In this document: positions 9,362 through 17,680 of the stretch, one piece after another | How the letters are laid out: each line of letters starts with the position of its first letter | Position numbering within the stretch: the stretch's first letter is position 1 | Source: Candidatus Fraserbacteria bacterium | GTDB lineage: Bacteria > Bipolaricaulota > Bipolaricaulia > RBG-16-55-9 > JAJCYT01 | Length of the DNA stretch: 64,000 nt | Direction: 5' to 3' | Assembly: GCA_029262795.1 (NCBI GenBank) | Contig: JAJCYT010000012.1 | Location: forward strand, 148,100-212,099 | The notes under the pieces: generated by a model | The model's database searches: none | What the model was told of the DNA's origin: nothing | The model's input: only the letters and a program-made list of their open reading frames with translations | Position numbers and translations under genes: made by a program

Positions 9362-9736
9362 TTATTGGAGTGGATCATCTCCGTATTGATTAGACCCAAC
9401 CGTACCTTGAAGGTGGCCTACTTCAATCATGGTCCATATTAACCCTACAATTGGGACCAAAATAATTAATACCCACCAAGCAGATTTATCGCGATCATGC
9501 CATCTTTTAACTGTTATGGCGAACCCTGGCCAAATCAAGACGCTACTGAGGATAAGAAACACAGGGATAGAATCTCCATACACATAGTCCAAAGCAAGAT
9601 CAACGCCGATTGAAAAGAGAATAACAGGAACAAAAACCATCAGCAGTCCGTTAAACCAATACTGCTTTCGACTAATTCTCCCTTCAAATGAAAATAGAAG
9701 ATCCTTCCAATTGAACTCGGTGTTTGATTTTGCCAA
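9362..9736 (-). CDS. DUF805 family membrane protein
   Basis: A 124-residue protein with the DUF805 pattern: FEGRISRKQYWFNGLL, three to four hydrophobic segments, VKRWHDRDKSAWWVL and a glycine/asparagine-rich end (GTVGSNQYGDDP). Its function is unknown in the family. The start is a TTG at 9736: no ATG exists before the first membrane segment, and AAAGGGATTCAG lies directly upstream, so the ribosome site decides the start. It converges on the enoyl-CoA hydratase gene with only 4 bp between stops. Confidence 0.85.
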   Translation of the reverse strand: MAKSNTEFNWKDLLFSFEGRISRKQYWFNGLLMVFVPVILFSIGVDLALDYVYGDSIPVFLILSSVLIWPGFAITVKRWHDRDKSAWWVLIILVPIVGLIWTMIEVGHLQGTVGSNQYGDDPLQ

Positions 9737-9803
9737 CTGAATCCCTTTCCCTGATTTCAGATAACGAGAATCTTATGATAAGTTGAATCTAAAAAGCGAA
9801 ATA

Positions 9804-10226
9804 TCACTCGACTTCATACGTCCAAATCCTTACTCGAACTTCTCTTGCGAAGGCGGAGCTTCGGCTGCGTTGAACGCTGATGGTGTCCTCGGTGAGTTTG
9901 GTCCAGATGACTTCGGGGAAGCCGTCTACCAAATCGCCTTCGTTGATATTTTCGGCGATGTCGCGGGTGATGATGTCTACAAACATCAATTCAGGATCAA
10001 CATCAAGGTCGTGATCCAGGATTAAAACTTGGTTTTGTAAAATCTCGACCCAATCGCTGTCCCAGTCGGGTGCAGGAAAAATGGGTAATTCTTCTTCCTG
10101 TTGGGCGATCACGGTTTCTCCTGGCCCAAATAAAAGGACGGACATAAAAAATGTCATCACACTTGACACCACTGCCACGATCACGATCAGGAAAACAATT
10201 TGAGAAGGTAATTTTTGCGTCTTCAT
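9804..10226 (-). CDS. Membrane-anchored protein of unknown function
   Basis: A 140-residue protein with one N-terminal membrane segment (IVFLIVIVAVVSSVMTFFMS) followed by an acidic extracytoplasmic part containing DWDSDWVEIL and PEVIWTKL. I do not recognise a family. The ATG at 10226 sits eight bases after AAAGGGGGA, which decides it over an in-frame upstream codon at 10256. It is flanked by a DUF805 protein and a small exported protein in the same direction. Confidence 0.7.
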   Translation of the reverse strand: MKTQKLPSQIVFLIVIVAVVSSVMTFFMSVLLFGPGETVIAQQEEELPIFPAPDWDSDWVEILQNQVLILDHDLDVDPELMFVDIITRDIAENINEGDLVDGFPEVIWTKLTEDTISVQRSRSSAFAREVRVRIWTYEVE

Positions 10227-10300
10227 CCAATCCCCCTTTGCAGTGTTGAACTGCAATTTTGTAATACATCCATCATAAACAAGGGAACCTTCTGATTAAA

Positions 10301-10335
10301 TAGAAAGCGGACCGAACAATTGAGTTCGATCCGCT
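10301..10335 (-). terminator. Rho-independent terminator
   Basis: A 12-bp stem with one mismatch (AGCGGACCGAAC at 10306-10317, GTTCGATCCGCT at 10324-10335) just downstream of the minus-strand gene ending at 10361. On that strand it is followed by TTTCTATTTAAT. Confidence 0.75.
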
Positions 10336-10360
10336 GCTTATTGAACTATTTTAAATAAAA

Positions 10361-10930
10361 CTATTTGACGCGATATGAATTCTGAATACGGTTGATTGTC
10401 GCCAAATCATTGGTGCTGAGACTTGGGGTTAAACCCATCTGAAGATTCATGGAAGACATGATGTTGATGTCCTGACCGCCCACATTCATGTTGAAGTTCA
10501 TGCCCATTGGCTGAACGCTCAGCATGAAGTGTCGTTGGCCGTTGGCATCTACCAGCGTTTCCAAAGAAGCGCCAATAGAAATCATGCCATCCGTCATGCC
10601 AGCACCAAAGTTTGCACGTACAGGGCGTTGCCAATTGAGGCTCAATCTGCCACCAAAACCATTGAAATCCGGCATATCGCCTTCAACCATCGCCAGCATT
10701 TCATTTTTCAAATCCATATAAAGGCCCACAGAAAGCACTAAATCGCCGTTGCCCAAACGGGGCATATTCAAGATGTGGTCATAATTCAACCCAAAACGCA
10801 TGGAAGACATCAATTCATTGTTTTTGCTCATCAACGAAATACTCATGGAGGGTTCCAGCGTGTCAGCCTGTGCTGCAAACGGAATCAATAATAACGCGGA
10901 AAATACCATCCAAACAATCGCTTTTTGCAT
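10361..10930 (-). CDS. Exported beta-rich protein of unknown function
   Basis: A 189-residue protein with a clear signal peptide (AIVWMVFSALLLIPFAAQA). The mature part is unusually rich in methionine, with alternating hydrophobic strands (LVLSVGLYMDLK, GRLSLNW, SIGASLETLVD, NMNVGGQDINIMSSMNLQMG). The alternation could be an outer-membrane or periplasmic beta structure, but I recognise no family. The ATG at 10930 follows AAAGGAGCTTTG. A terminator follows the stop. Confidence 0.7.
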   Translation of the reverse strand: MQKAIVWMVFSALLLIPFAAQADTLEPSMSISLMSKNNELMSSMRFGLNYDHILNMPRLGNGDLVLSVGLYMDLKNEMLAMVEGDMPDFNGFGGRLSLNWQRPVRANFGAGMTDGMISIGASLETLVDANGQRHFMLSVQPMGMNFNMNVGGQDINIMSSMNLQMGLTPSLSTNDLATINRIQNSYRVK

Positions 10931-11049
10931 CAAAGCTCCTTTCCAGATAAGAACATTTTTATTATAAACCGAAAAAGGTGAAATGTCAGTCGTTATTAAG
11001 AAATTTTAATTTTTCAGTGACTTTAGCTTCGACGAACATACCGACTGGA

Positions 11050-11083
11050 GCAGCATCTTCATCCCCACTTCAGAAGATGCTGC
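11050..11083. other. Intergenic hairpin
   Basis: A perfect 11-bp inverted repeat (GCAGCATCTTC at 11050-11060, GAAGATGCTGC at 11073-11083) lies between the stop of the membrane-protein gene at 11125 and the upstream region of the gene at 10930. No T-run follows on either strand, so it is a weak terminator candidate at best. Confidence 0.4.
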
Positions 11084-11124
11084 CGAAGGTTGTTTGCCTT
11101 AATTGATAAGACAAACTAAATGAA

Positions 11125-11592
11125 CTATTGTTTCAAATCATCCAATAGTTTTTTTCTAAATCTATATTTGGAGTAATGGAAAAGAGCTAAAGTTAAAAAA
11201 CCTATCCCTGTCCCCCATCGACAAAAGTGTAGACCGTTTATCGTTGAGTTGGGAACATCTTCGGAAGTCATTATTGCTCCACCAATAAAAATAATGCCCC
11301 CGAAAGCAAATAGAACAATTACGAATATTTCTCCTCGAAGTGAAACATTAGGGTTTTCACGAAACGATTCTTCTATACTTTTTTGAGATTTCAGCTCATC
11401 ATCTTTTAGTTTCTGTCTAAATTTTGAAGAAGAATAATCTAAGAAATATTTTCCAAAGAAGAATGCAGCCCCAGCAGCTAGTCCCATTTGACATGCTGGC
11501 TTAGTTTCGACAAACCCAAACAACCCTGCAAATATTGCTATGGTCGAAGTTACTAAAATTGACATCCCGAGGCTATGCAATAGATTTATCAT
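11125..11592 (-). CDS. Three- to four-helix membrane protein of unknown function
   Basis: A 155-residue protein with hydrophobic segments near residues 9-28, 33-50, 88-108 and 125-140, separated by a charged cytoplasmic-looking loop (KFRQKLKDDELKSQKSIEESFRE). It ends in a basic stretch (YRFRKKLLDDLKQ). I recognise no family. The ATG at 11592 follows a GGAG sequence. The local DNA is A/T-richer than that around it. Confidence 0.65.
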   Translation of the reverse strand: MINLLHSLGMSILVTSTIAIFAGLFGFVETKPACQMGLAAGAAFFFGKYFLDYSSSKFRQKLKDDELKSQKSIEESFRENPNVSLRGEIFVIVLFAFGGIIFIGGAIMTSEDVPNSTINGLHFCRWGTGIGFLTLALFHYSKYRFRKKLLDDLKQ

Positions 11593-11742
11593 TTGGAACT
11601 CCAGAAACTAATGATCTTCAATAAATTATTAACATTAGTTTAATAGCTACATGGTATCAAATCATAAGAGAAAACTTCCGATTTATGAATTAATGATCTA
11701 TCCAATTTTAGAATCAATACACCTATTCTTAAATCCAACAAT

Positions 11743-11780
11743 AAAAGGACAAGGGCCGAGCGTATTGCTCAGCCCTTGCT
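11743..11780 (-). terminator. Rho-independent terminator of the downstream beta-helix gene
   Basis: A 12-bp stem with one mismatch (CAAGGGCCGAGC at 11750-11761 and GCTCAGCCCTTG at 11767-11778) lies 33 bp after the stop of the beta-helix gene ending at 11813; on the minus strand TCCTTTTATTG follows. Confidence 0.8.
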
Positions 11781-11812
11781 TTTGTTCTCTCGGCGTGTTG
11801 CCGGCGGTTCGG

Positions 11813-14191
11813 TTAGCGTAAGATCATGATTTTCTTAACGATACGTTCAATGGTACCATCGGTTTTTTCCAAAGTGACAGCGTAGAAGTACACGCCATTG
11901 GCCAAGGGCTGACCACTATTGCTGAGGCCGTGAGCCAAAACTGTGCCCGTGGTGGAGCTGGTGGAGTACATGCGCTCGCCACTGGTGCTGATGATGTCCA
12001 AGTGCATGACGCTGAGTGTGTGAGCATTCAAGGCACGGAACTCGAATGCACCGTGGCCCAAAGGCGTCACGCTCAGGGTCACTGGAGAACTTACGGATGT
12101 TGCCACAGCGTTACTTGGCGCAGGGTTGGAACTTGGCAATTCGCAGTCGCCCAAGTTGTTGTTGATCTGCTGGACGGAACCCTGATCTGTCACCTGAATA
12201 TCTACGTTTGGATCGTTCCCGTCCAAGCCGTTGCCGGTGATGACCACGTCCTGCACATCGTCGTTGGCATCGATGAGGATGCCACTGCCATCGTTGTTGC
12301 AACTGAGGCTGTTCATCACGTCGATGTTTTCACCGTTCTGGCCTTTGATGTTGAGATGAATGCCATCGTTGTTGCCACGTGCTTCAACGTTGGTGATGAT
12401 CACGTCGCGCAAATCGTTGGTGGCTTCAAGCTGCACGCCGGAACCCACACCGTCGATGTTGAAATCGTTGTTGTTGTAAGTGTCGCCAGAAACGTTGATG
12501 TCGTCCGTGTCGTCCAAGGAGTTGATGAACAACCCGTGGTCGTCGTTGAAGGACATCGTGTTGTCCTGGCTCGTTACCTGATCCACATTTTCGCCAAGCA
12601 AGTACACGCCCACACCTGCGCCGGTTGGGGCACTGTTGCCGTTGTGGTTGAACTCGTTGTTGTACATGCTCAACACACCCAAGTCACTGGGGTTGGCGGC
12701 GAAGGTTTGTTCCATGTTCACCAAAGAATTGCCATTGGCATCCACAAACACCCCTGCACCGCCATTGCGACTGGACACAGAATCGCGAATTTCGATGTTG
12801 CTGGTGCCGCCAAAGCTGGACAATTCCAAGCCGGAAGCCATATACCCCATATTGGTGGGGATGCTGAGACCATTTTGCTCATAATGTTCATTTTTAAACA
12901 ACACATTGGTGATGTCGCCGTCAACAGAAGCCACAAACACACCACGGTTGTAATTTTCGGAGGAAAAATTATTTTCAAACAACACATCTTCTACGTCATC
13001 ACCGGCAACAATGAGCACACCATTGCCGTAGTTGGTGCTTGGACCGAAGCCACTGACACCATTGTTTTCAAAACGATTGTCCATAATTTCAGCATCGGAC
13101 ACGTCGGTGCCATTTCTAATGCGCAAGCCATCGCTGCCATTTTGATTCACTGTGTTGTATTTAAATTCCAAACCATCCACATCGCCACTGTTATAAAAAC
13201 CAACTGATGGGCAGAAGACACCACGTCCGTTGTTATTAAAATTATTGCTGGTGATGATCGCATCCACATTGGTGTTGGCGCCGGAAAACATCACACCATG
13301 ACACTGATTGCCAGAAATGCCGCCGTCATTGCCATCACGATTGTTGGCAATAAGCACTTCGGTTTGGCCCATATTATTGAAATACACGCCGTTCCCTCCG
13401 GCATTGCCGTTGCCCATAATTCGATTGTGTTCAAGTGCAAAATCGCTGACATTGGTCACAGGATGATTGACAAAAACGCCATTCCCTGGAGCAAAACGAA
13501 TGAGATTTTCAACAATGGAAACATCGCTGAGGTTGCCCGTATTGCCCAAATAAATGTTATGAGGCGCATTGCCATCAAACTGATTGCCCACCACACGAAG
13601 ATCATCCACATAACCCACGGTGGGGTCTATAAAAAGTCCACCCATTGGATTGTTACGAATGTCATTATTAAGGATTTCCAAAGTTTGCAAATTGATCAAA
13701 TCCGTTGCGATGATGCCAAAACCAGAGGTCGCAATCACCAAATTTTCAATGCGAATATCTCGGGTGGCTTTTTTGAGGATGGCGATACCATGCCCTCCGG
13801 TCACTGTAAAACCTTCATCCTCATCGCCACCAAGGGTAATGTTGGGGTGAAGTAACATGAATGCAGCAGATGCCGCTGGGCCAACCACGCTTGTGGCACT
13901 GGACGTGGCCCGTACCGTCATATTCGCAAATTTAACTTTTGCTGGCACAAGCAACATATGGCTACCCGCATCCAACACACAATCATCTCCGGTACCCGCT
14001 GTTTTGCCAGCATCGGGGCCAGCGGTCAATGGAATACCTTCCACGCAGCGGTTCAACTCACCGGGTGCTGTGGTCACGCGGAAGTCATCAGCGAAACCTG
14101 TTTCGGAGATGGTAAAAATCATTGCCAAGCCGATGATCATTAAGCTGACGTTATTCCAAAAATTCATTTTATTTGTTTTTCTAAATGTCAT
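11813..14191 (-). CDS. Right-handed beta-helix surface protein, FlgD/type-9-like tail (paralogue 2)
   Basis: A 792-residue exported protein. A signal peptide (NVSLMIIGLAMIFTISETGFA) is followed by a conserved head (RVTTAPGELNRCVEG, TAGPDAGKTAGTGDDCVLDAG), then about 550 residues of imperfect beta-helix coils of the kind D-V/I-x-D-x-x-I-x-x-N-x-x-x-x-N-G. The last 85 residues form a FlgD-like/type-9-sorting-like domain ending PLANGVYFYAVTLEK and VKKIMILR. It is a tandem paralogue of the gene just upstream; the tails are nearly identical while the coils differ. The ATG at 14191 follows AGGAGGCAACA. It has its own direct-repeat promoter and terminator. Confidence 0.85.
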   Translation of the reverse strand: MTFRKTNKMNFWNNVSLMIIGLAMIFTISETGFADDFRVTTAPGELNRCVEGIPLTAGPDAGKTAGTGDDCVLDAGSHMLLVPAKVKFANMTVRATSSATSVVGPAASAAFMLLHPNITLGGDEDEGFTVTGGHGIAILKKATRDIRIENLVIATSGFGIIATDLINLQTLEILNNDIRNNPMGGLFIDPTVGYVDDLRVVGNQFDGNAPHNIYLGNTGNLSDVSIVENLIRFAPGNGVFVNHPVTNVSDFALEHNRIMGNGNAGGNGVYFNNMGQTEVLIANNRDGNDGGISGNQCHGVMFSGANTNVDAIITSNNFNNNGRGVFCPSVGFYNSGDVDGLEFKYNTVNQNGSDGLRIRNGTDVSDAEIMDNRFENNGVSGFGPSTNYGNGVLIVAGDDVEDVLFENNFSSENYNRGVFVASVDGDITNVLFKNEHYEQNGLSIPTNMGYMASGLELSSFGGTSNIEIRDSVSSRNGGAGVFVDANGNSLVNMEQTFAANPSDLGVLSMYNNEFNHNGNSAPTGAGVGVYLLGENVDQVTSQDNTMSFNDDHGLFINSLDDTDDINVSGDTYNNNDFNIDGVGSGVQLEATNDLRDVIITNVEARGNNDGIHLNIKGQNGENIDVMNSLSCNNDGSGILIDANDDVQDVVITGNGLDGNDPNVDIQVTDQGSVQQINNNLGDCELPSSNPAPSNAVATSVSSPVTLSVTPLGHGAFEFRALNAHTLSVMHLDIISTSGERMYSTSSTTGTVLAHGLSNSGQPLANGVYFYAVTLEKTDGTIERIVKKIMILR

Positions 14192-14219
14192 TGTTGCCTC
14201 CTGGGACCCTGATACTTCT

Positions 14220-14252
14220 ACCCTAGTCACCATGCGTGACAGCACCGTGACA
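14220..14252 (-). promoter_or_regulatory. Direct-repeat operator plus -10 element (site D)
   Basis: On the minus strand TGTCACGGTG (14252-14243), one base, then the weaker copy TGTCACGCAT (14241-14232): an 11-bp period. After exactly 6 nt comes TAGGGT (14225-14220) as the -10, and the beta-helix start codon follows 28 nt later. No -35 hexamer is evident. The layout matches three other promoters in the window. Confidence 0.75.
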
Positions 14253-14288
14253 AAAAGAAAGCGGCTGAGCATCATGCTCAGCCGCTTT
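14250..14288 (-). terminator. Terminator between the two tandem beta-helix genes
   Basis: A perfect 15-bp inverted repeat around one base (arms 14258-14272 and 14274-14288, core GCGGCTGAGCAT). On the minus strand it is followed by CTTTTTG, whose last bases are the first bases of operator site D. Read-through from the upstream paralogue would thus stop immediately before the next promoter. Confidence 0.85.
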
Positions 14289-14321
14289 AAAAAGATCTCT
14301 CGGTTTTTCGATTGTGAAGCG

Positions 14322-16757
14322 TTAGCGTAAGATCACCGCTTTCTTGACGATGCGTTCCACGCTGCCATCGGTTTTTTCCAACGTGACTGCGAAGAAGTAC
14401 ACACCATTGGCCAAAGGCTGACCACTGTTGCTGAGACCGTGCGCCAATACAGCACCGGTGGTAGAGCTGGTGGAGTACATGCGCTCGCCACCTGCACTGA
14501 TGATGTCCAAGTGCATGATGCTGAGTGTGTGAGCGTTTAAGGCACGGAACTCAAAGGCACCGTGGCCCAACGGCGTCACACTCAAGGTGGTAGGAGCACT
14601 GGCCGAAGCAGTAAAGCTCGTTGGTGCAGGGCTGGTGCCCGGCAACTCACAGCCGCCACCCACATTGTTGTTGATCTGTTGGATTGCACCCTGGTCCGTC
14701 ACCTGGAAGTCCAAGTTATGATCATTGCCGGATGCTGCGTTGCCTTCGACCAACACGCTACTTACATCATCGTTTGATTTAATTTTGATGCCGCTGCCGC
14801 TGTTGTCACAACCGGTGCTGTTGCTTACGGTCAACTGTGTACCGTTCTGGCCTTTGGCATAGAGGTAGATGCCGTTTTCATTGTCGTTGCTTTCCACGCC
14901 ATCGACGGTGATGCTGTGCAAATCGTTGGTCGCTTCCACTTGGATACCGGAACCCACTGCGTCGTGGTTGAAGTCGTTGAAGTTGTAGACGCCACCTGTC
15001 ACCTGGAAATTATCCGTATCGTCCATGGCATAAACAAACAAGCCGTGATCGTCGTTGCGGGACACATCGTTGTTGTCGCTGAGTACATCGTAAACATTGT
15101 CGCCGCGCAAGAACACGCCATCACCAGCACCACTTGGTGCGCTGTTGCCGTTGAAGCTGAACTCACTGTTGGAGATGACCACATCGCTCAAGTTGCTCAA
15201 GTTGGCTGCTGGCAAGAGGCCAAGCAAAGCCACACTGGTGGCTGTGGAATCGAAGTACACGCCAGAGCCACCGTTGCGATTGGCAGTCACTTCGTTGAGC
15301 GTCACATTTTGGATGGCATCAAAGCTGGCAATTTCCAAGCCTGCGCCGTTAAAGCCGCCACCTGGGGCAATGCTGGTGCCATTTTGCTCAAACGTATCGC
15401 CCTGAAAACTTAATTCTTTCACGTCGCCTGAAAGGCTGACCACAAAGATACCGTGGTAATAGTTGCCCTGAGCCACATTGTCTTCAAATTCCAAACCTTC
15501 AACATCTTCACCTGGCACGATGAACATACCATTGCCGATGAAGGCCAATGGCCCCATCACACCGATACCATTGTTTTCAAAACGATTGCGTTTGATTTCA
15601 GCGTCAGAAAATTCGTTGCCATTGAGAGCCAACACACCATCGCTGCCGTTGTGTTCAAACACATTGTCATTCAATTCCAAGTCTTCCACATCGCCACTGT
15701 TCAAGAAGGTCAAGCCAGGGCAGGGAGAAGCACCGATGCCGTTGTCGCTGATGTTGTTGTCTGTGATCACGGCTTCCACGTTGGTCACGTTACCGGCAAT
15801 CACTGGGCCAAAACCAAGAGCGCTGAGGCCATCAAAGAAAATACCAGAGCACGCATTGCCAGAGATGCCACCACTGTTGCCCTGCTTGTTGCCATCAATG
15901 ATCACTTCTACCTGACCTGTGTTGGCAAACAACACACCCATGCCGCCTGGACCTGGAACGCCGAAGCCGTTGCCCTGAATAGCGTTGGATTCAATGGCCA
16001 TGTCGCTGACGTTGCTGACGGTTGGGCCAACAGCAATACCGTGACCTGGAGAGAAGCGGATGAGGTTGCCGGAAACCAATACATCACTCAAGTTGCCGGA
16101 GTTTGCAATCGCAATATTTGCTGGGAAAGCGCCGCCGCCATTGCCATCAAATTCATTGTTGTAAATTCTCAAATCATCAACAAAGCCAACGGTGGGCATA
16201 ATCACCAAGCCACCACCGGGATTGTTGCGGATTTCATTGTCAGAAATTTCTACGGTTTCAAGCTTTGCCAAGCCTGCTGCAATAATACCAAAGCCGCCTG
16301 TGCTGATGAAAAGGTGAGAAATTCGAATGTCATCCGTGGCCGTACCTGTGATACCAATGCCCAAGATGCCACCGGAGATTTGAAAACCACTGTCATCGTC
16401 GCCACCAAGAGTCACGTTAGGCACCGTAATGATGATTGCGGGAAAACCACCTGCGACCACAGAAGTTGCGCTTGACACTGCACGCACTGTTAAGCTAGGT
16501 ACGGTCACGGTTGCTGGTGCGGTTAACACATGGTTGCCCGCGTTCAATACACATTCATCGCCAGCCGTGGCGGCTTTGCCGGTGTCTGGGCCTGCCGTCA
16601 ATGGGAAACCTGCAACACAAAGTTGCAATTCTCCAACGGCGGTGGTGACGCGAAGCTGGTCTGCCTGCGCCATTTGAGTGATCGAAAAGATTAAGGTCAA
16701 AATGAAGATTAAGCTGAGTCCGTTCCGCAAAGTGTTTTGTTTATTAAAAAGTTTCAT
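14322..16757 (-). CDS. Right-handed beta-helix surface protein, FlgD/type-9-like tail (paralogue 1)
   Basis: An 811-residue exported protein with signal peptide (LIFILTLIFSITQMAQA), the same head as its neighbour (RVTTAVGELQLCVAG, TAGPDTGKAATAGDECVLNAG) and about 600 residues of asparagine- and glycine-rich beta-helix coils. The C-terminal 85 residues repeat the FlgD/type-9-like domain (LSVTPLGHGAFEFRALNAHT ... PLANGVYFFAVTLEK ... VKKAVILR). Such helices are usual in surface adhesins or polysaccharide-acting proteins, but no catalytic motif is visible. The ATG follows GAAGGAGGCACACC. The gene has its own direct-repeat promoter (site C) and a terminator. Confidence 0.87.
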   Translation of the reverse strand: MKLFNKQNTLRNGLSLIFILTLIFSITQMAQADQLRVTTAVGELQLCVAGFPLTAGPDTGKAATAGDECVLNAGNHVLTAPATVTVPSLTVRAVSSATSVVAGGFPAIIITVPNVTLGGDDDSGFQISGGILGIGITGTATDDIRISHLFISTGGFGIIAAGLAKLETVEISDNEIRNNPGGGLVIMPTVGFVDDLRIYNNEFDGNGGGAFPANIAIANSGNLSDVLVSGNLIRFSPGHGIAVGPTVSNVSDMAIESNAIQGNGFGVPGPGGMGVLFANTGQVEVIIDGNKQGNSGGISGNACSGIFFDGLSALGFGPVIAGNVTNVEAVITDNNISDNGIGASPCPGLTFLNSGDVEDLELNDNVFEHNGSDGVLALNGNEFSDAEIKRNRFENNGIGVMGPLAFIGNGMFIVPGEDVEGLEFEDNVAQGNYYHGIFVVSLSGDVKELSFQGDTFEQNGTSIAPGGGFNGAGLEIASFDAIQNVTLNEVTANRNGGSGVYFDSTATSVALLGLLPAANLSNLSDVVISNSEFSFNGNSAPSGAGDGVFLRGDNVYDVLSDNNDVSRNDDHGLFVYAMDDTDNFQVTGGVYNFNDFNHDAVGSGIQVEATNDLHSITVDGVESNDNENGIYLYAKGQNGTQLTVSNSTGCDNSGSGIKIKSNDDVSSVLVEGNAASGNDHNLDFQVTDQGAIQQINNNVGGGCELPGTSPAPTSFTASASAPTTLSVTPLGHGAFEFRALNAHTLSIMHLDIISAGGERMYSTSSTTGAVLAHGLSNSGQPLANGVYFFAVTLEKTDGSVERIVKKAVILR

Positions 16758-16790
16758 GGTGTGCCTCCTTCAAAATTTGTTTACACCCCG

Positions 16791-16823
16791 AGCATAAATT
16801 TTGACCGTGACAACACCGTGACA
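16791..16823 (-). promoter_or_regulatory. Direct-repeat operator plus -10 element (site C)
   Basis: On the minus strand TGTCACGGTG (16823-16814), one T, TGTCACGGTC (16812-16803), then 6 nt and TATGCT (16796-16791). The start codon of the beta-helix gene at 16757 lies 33 nt further. Same geometry as sites A, B and D; proposed SARP-type activator site replacing the -35. Confidence 0.82.
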
Positions 16824-16884
16824 AATCGTAACAAACAAGTCACAATAGCTTTGAGATCACCAACAGATTGTTAAGGAGTTCCTC

Positions 16885-17367
16885 ATGAGCATTGAAGAAA
16901 AATTGAAGTCATTGGACCTAACTTTACCTGCATCTATGGCCATCCCCGACAGCATGGCCCTGCCTTTTTCTTGGGTCAATGTTCGAGGCAACCGTGCGTT
17001 TGTATCGGGTCACGGTCCGCAAAATGAAGATGGCACCGTGTCCGGCCCGCTGGGCAAAGTGGGGGTGGATGTCACGGTGGACCAGGGATATGAACTGGCA
17101 CGAAAAACCGCACTGGCCATCCTGGGAAGTCTTCAGCGCGAGTTAGGCAATCTGGACCGCATTCAAGGATGGGGCAGGGTGTTTGGCATGGTCAATTGCG
17201 CACCAGGTTTCACCCAACAGCCCTTGGTCATCAACGGCTTTACCGACCTCATCATCGAAGTGTTTGGCGAAGAAAAAGGCCGACACGCACGCTCTGCTGT
17301 TGGTATGGCTGGTCTACCATTGGGCATGGCGGTCGAAATCGAAGCCGAAGTCCTGCTTATTGATTAG
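16885..17367 (+). CDS. RidA/YjgF-family protein
   Basis: A 160-residue member of the RidA (YjgF/YER057c/UK114) superfamily: VSGHGPQNEDG, a long helix KTALAILGSLQRELGNLDRI and the C-terminal block GRHARSAVGMAGLPLGMAVEIEAEVLL. The arginine in GRHARSAVG corresponds to the conserved substrate-binding Arg of imine deaminases. It is longer than classical RidA (about 130) and resembles the plant/bacterial 'atu1372-like' branch. The start follows AAGGAG. It is divergent from the beta-helix gene and shares its 127-bp intergenic region. Confidence 0.88.
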   Translation: MSIEEKLKSLDLTLPASMAIPDSMALPFSWVNVRGNRAFVSGHGPQNEDGTVSGPLGKVGVDVTVDQGYELARKTALAILGSLQRELGNLDRIQGWGRVFGMVNCAPGFTQQPLVINGFTDLIIEVFGEEKGRHARSAVGMAGLPLGMAVEIEAEVLLID

Positions 17368-17382
17368 TGTTTAAGGTGGGAA

Positions 17383-17420
17383 GCAGGCTCGCCCGGGCAA
17401 GACGAGCCTGCGCTCAAGGA
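17383..17420 (+). terminator. Probable terminator after the RidA-like gene
   Basis: A 9-bp stem (GCAGGCTCG at 17383-17391, CGAGCCTGC at 17403-17411) starts 15 bp after the stop; a short T-run (GGGTTTTTCG) comes only about 10 nt later, so termination efficiency is uncertain. Confidence 0.5.
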
Positions 17421-17570
17421 GGGTTTTTCGATAGGTTTTTCAATTTATTTGCAAAGCTTGTTCTCTGTGTCAATCTAATGCCACTGTGATGGTTCTCAGT
17501 TATCGCCACATCTGTTGATCGAGTGTATAAAAATTATTTCCAAATCTTCACTTCACTCACGATAGCTCTC

Positions 17571-17680
17571 TGAAAAAGACAAGCGCTGGCCATCCATCGT
17601 CAACCGTTTATGGAGACAGTTGCCTGTTGAGCTACGATTGATTTTTTTGGAAGTTGCCTTACCAGCACTTGTCTTTTCGT
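17571..17680. repeat. Intergenic 16-bp inverted repeat pair
   Basis: AAAAGACAAGCGCTGG near 17573 is matched in inverted orientation by CCAGCACTTGTCTTTT near 17662 with one mismatch, bounding about 75 bp without a gene. It ends exactly at the stop of the DUF1761 gene. The rest of 17412-17680 holds no reading frame I can support. Confidence 0.5.

Noticed and set aside
11930..13207. A 425-codon open frame on the plus strand opposite the beta-helix gene, and similar ones at 13298-13855 and 15453-16475
   Set aside because: They lie exactly opposite the repetitive beta-helix coils, give valine/histidine-rich, low-complexity translations without export signals or domains, and lack ribosome sites; repeat codon composition explains the lack of stops.
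11813..16757. CRISPR-like or tandem DNA repeats in the beta-helix region
   Set aside because: The periodicity is at the protein level (coil repeats) with variable spacing and no conserved DNA repeat-spacer pattern.
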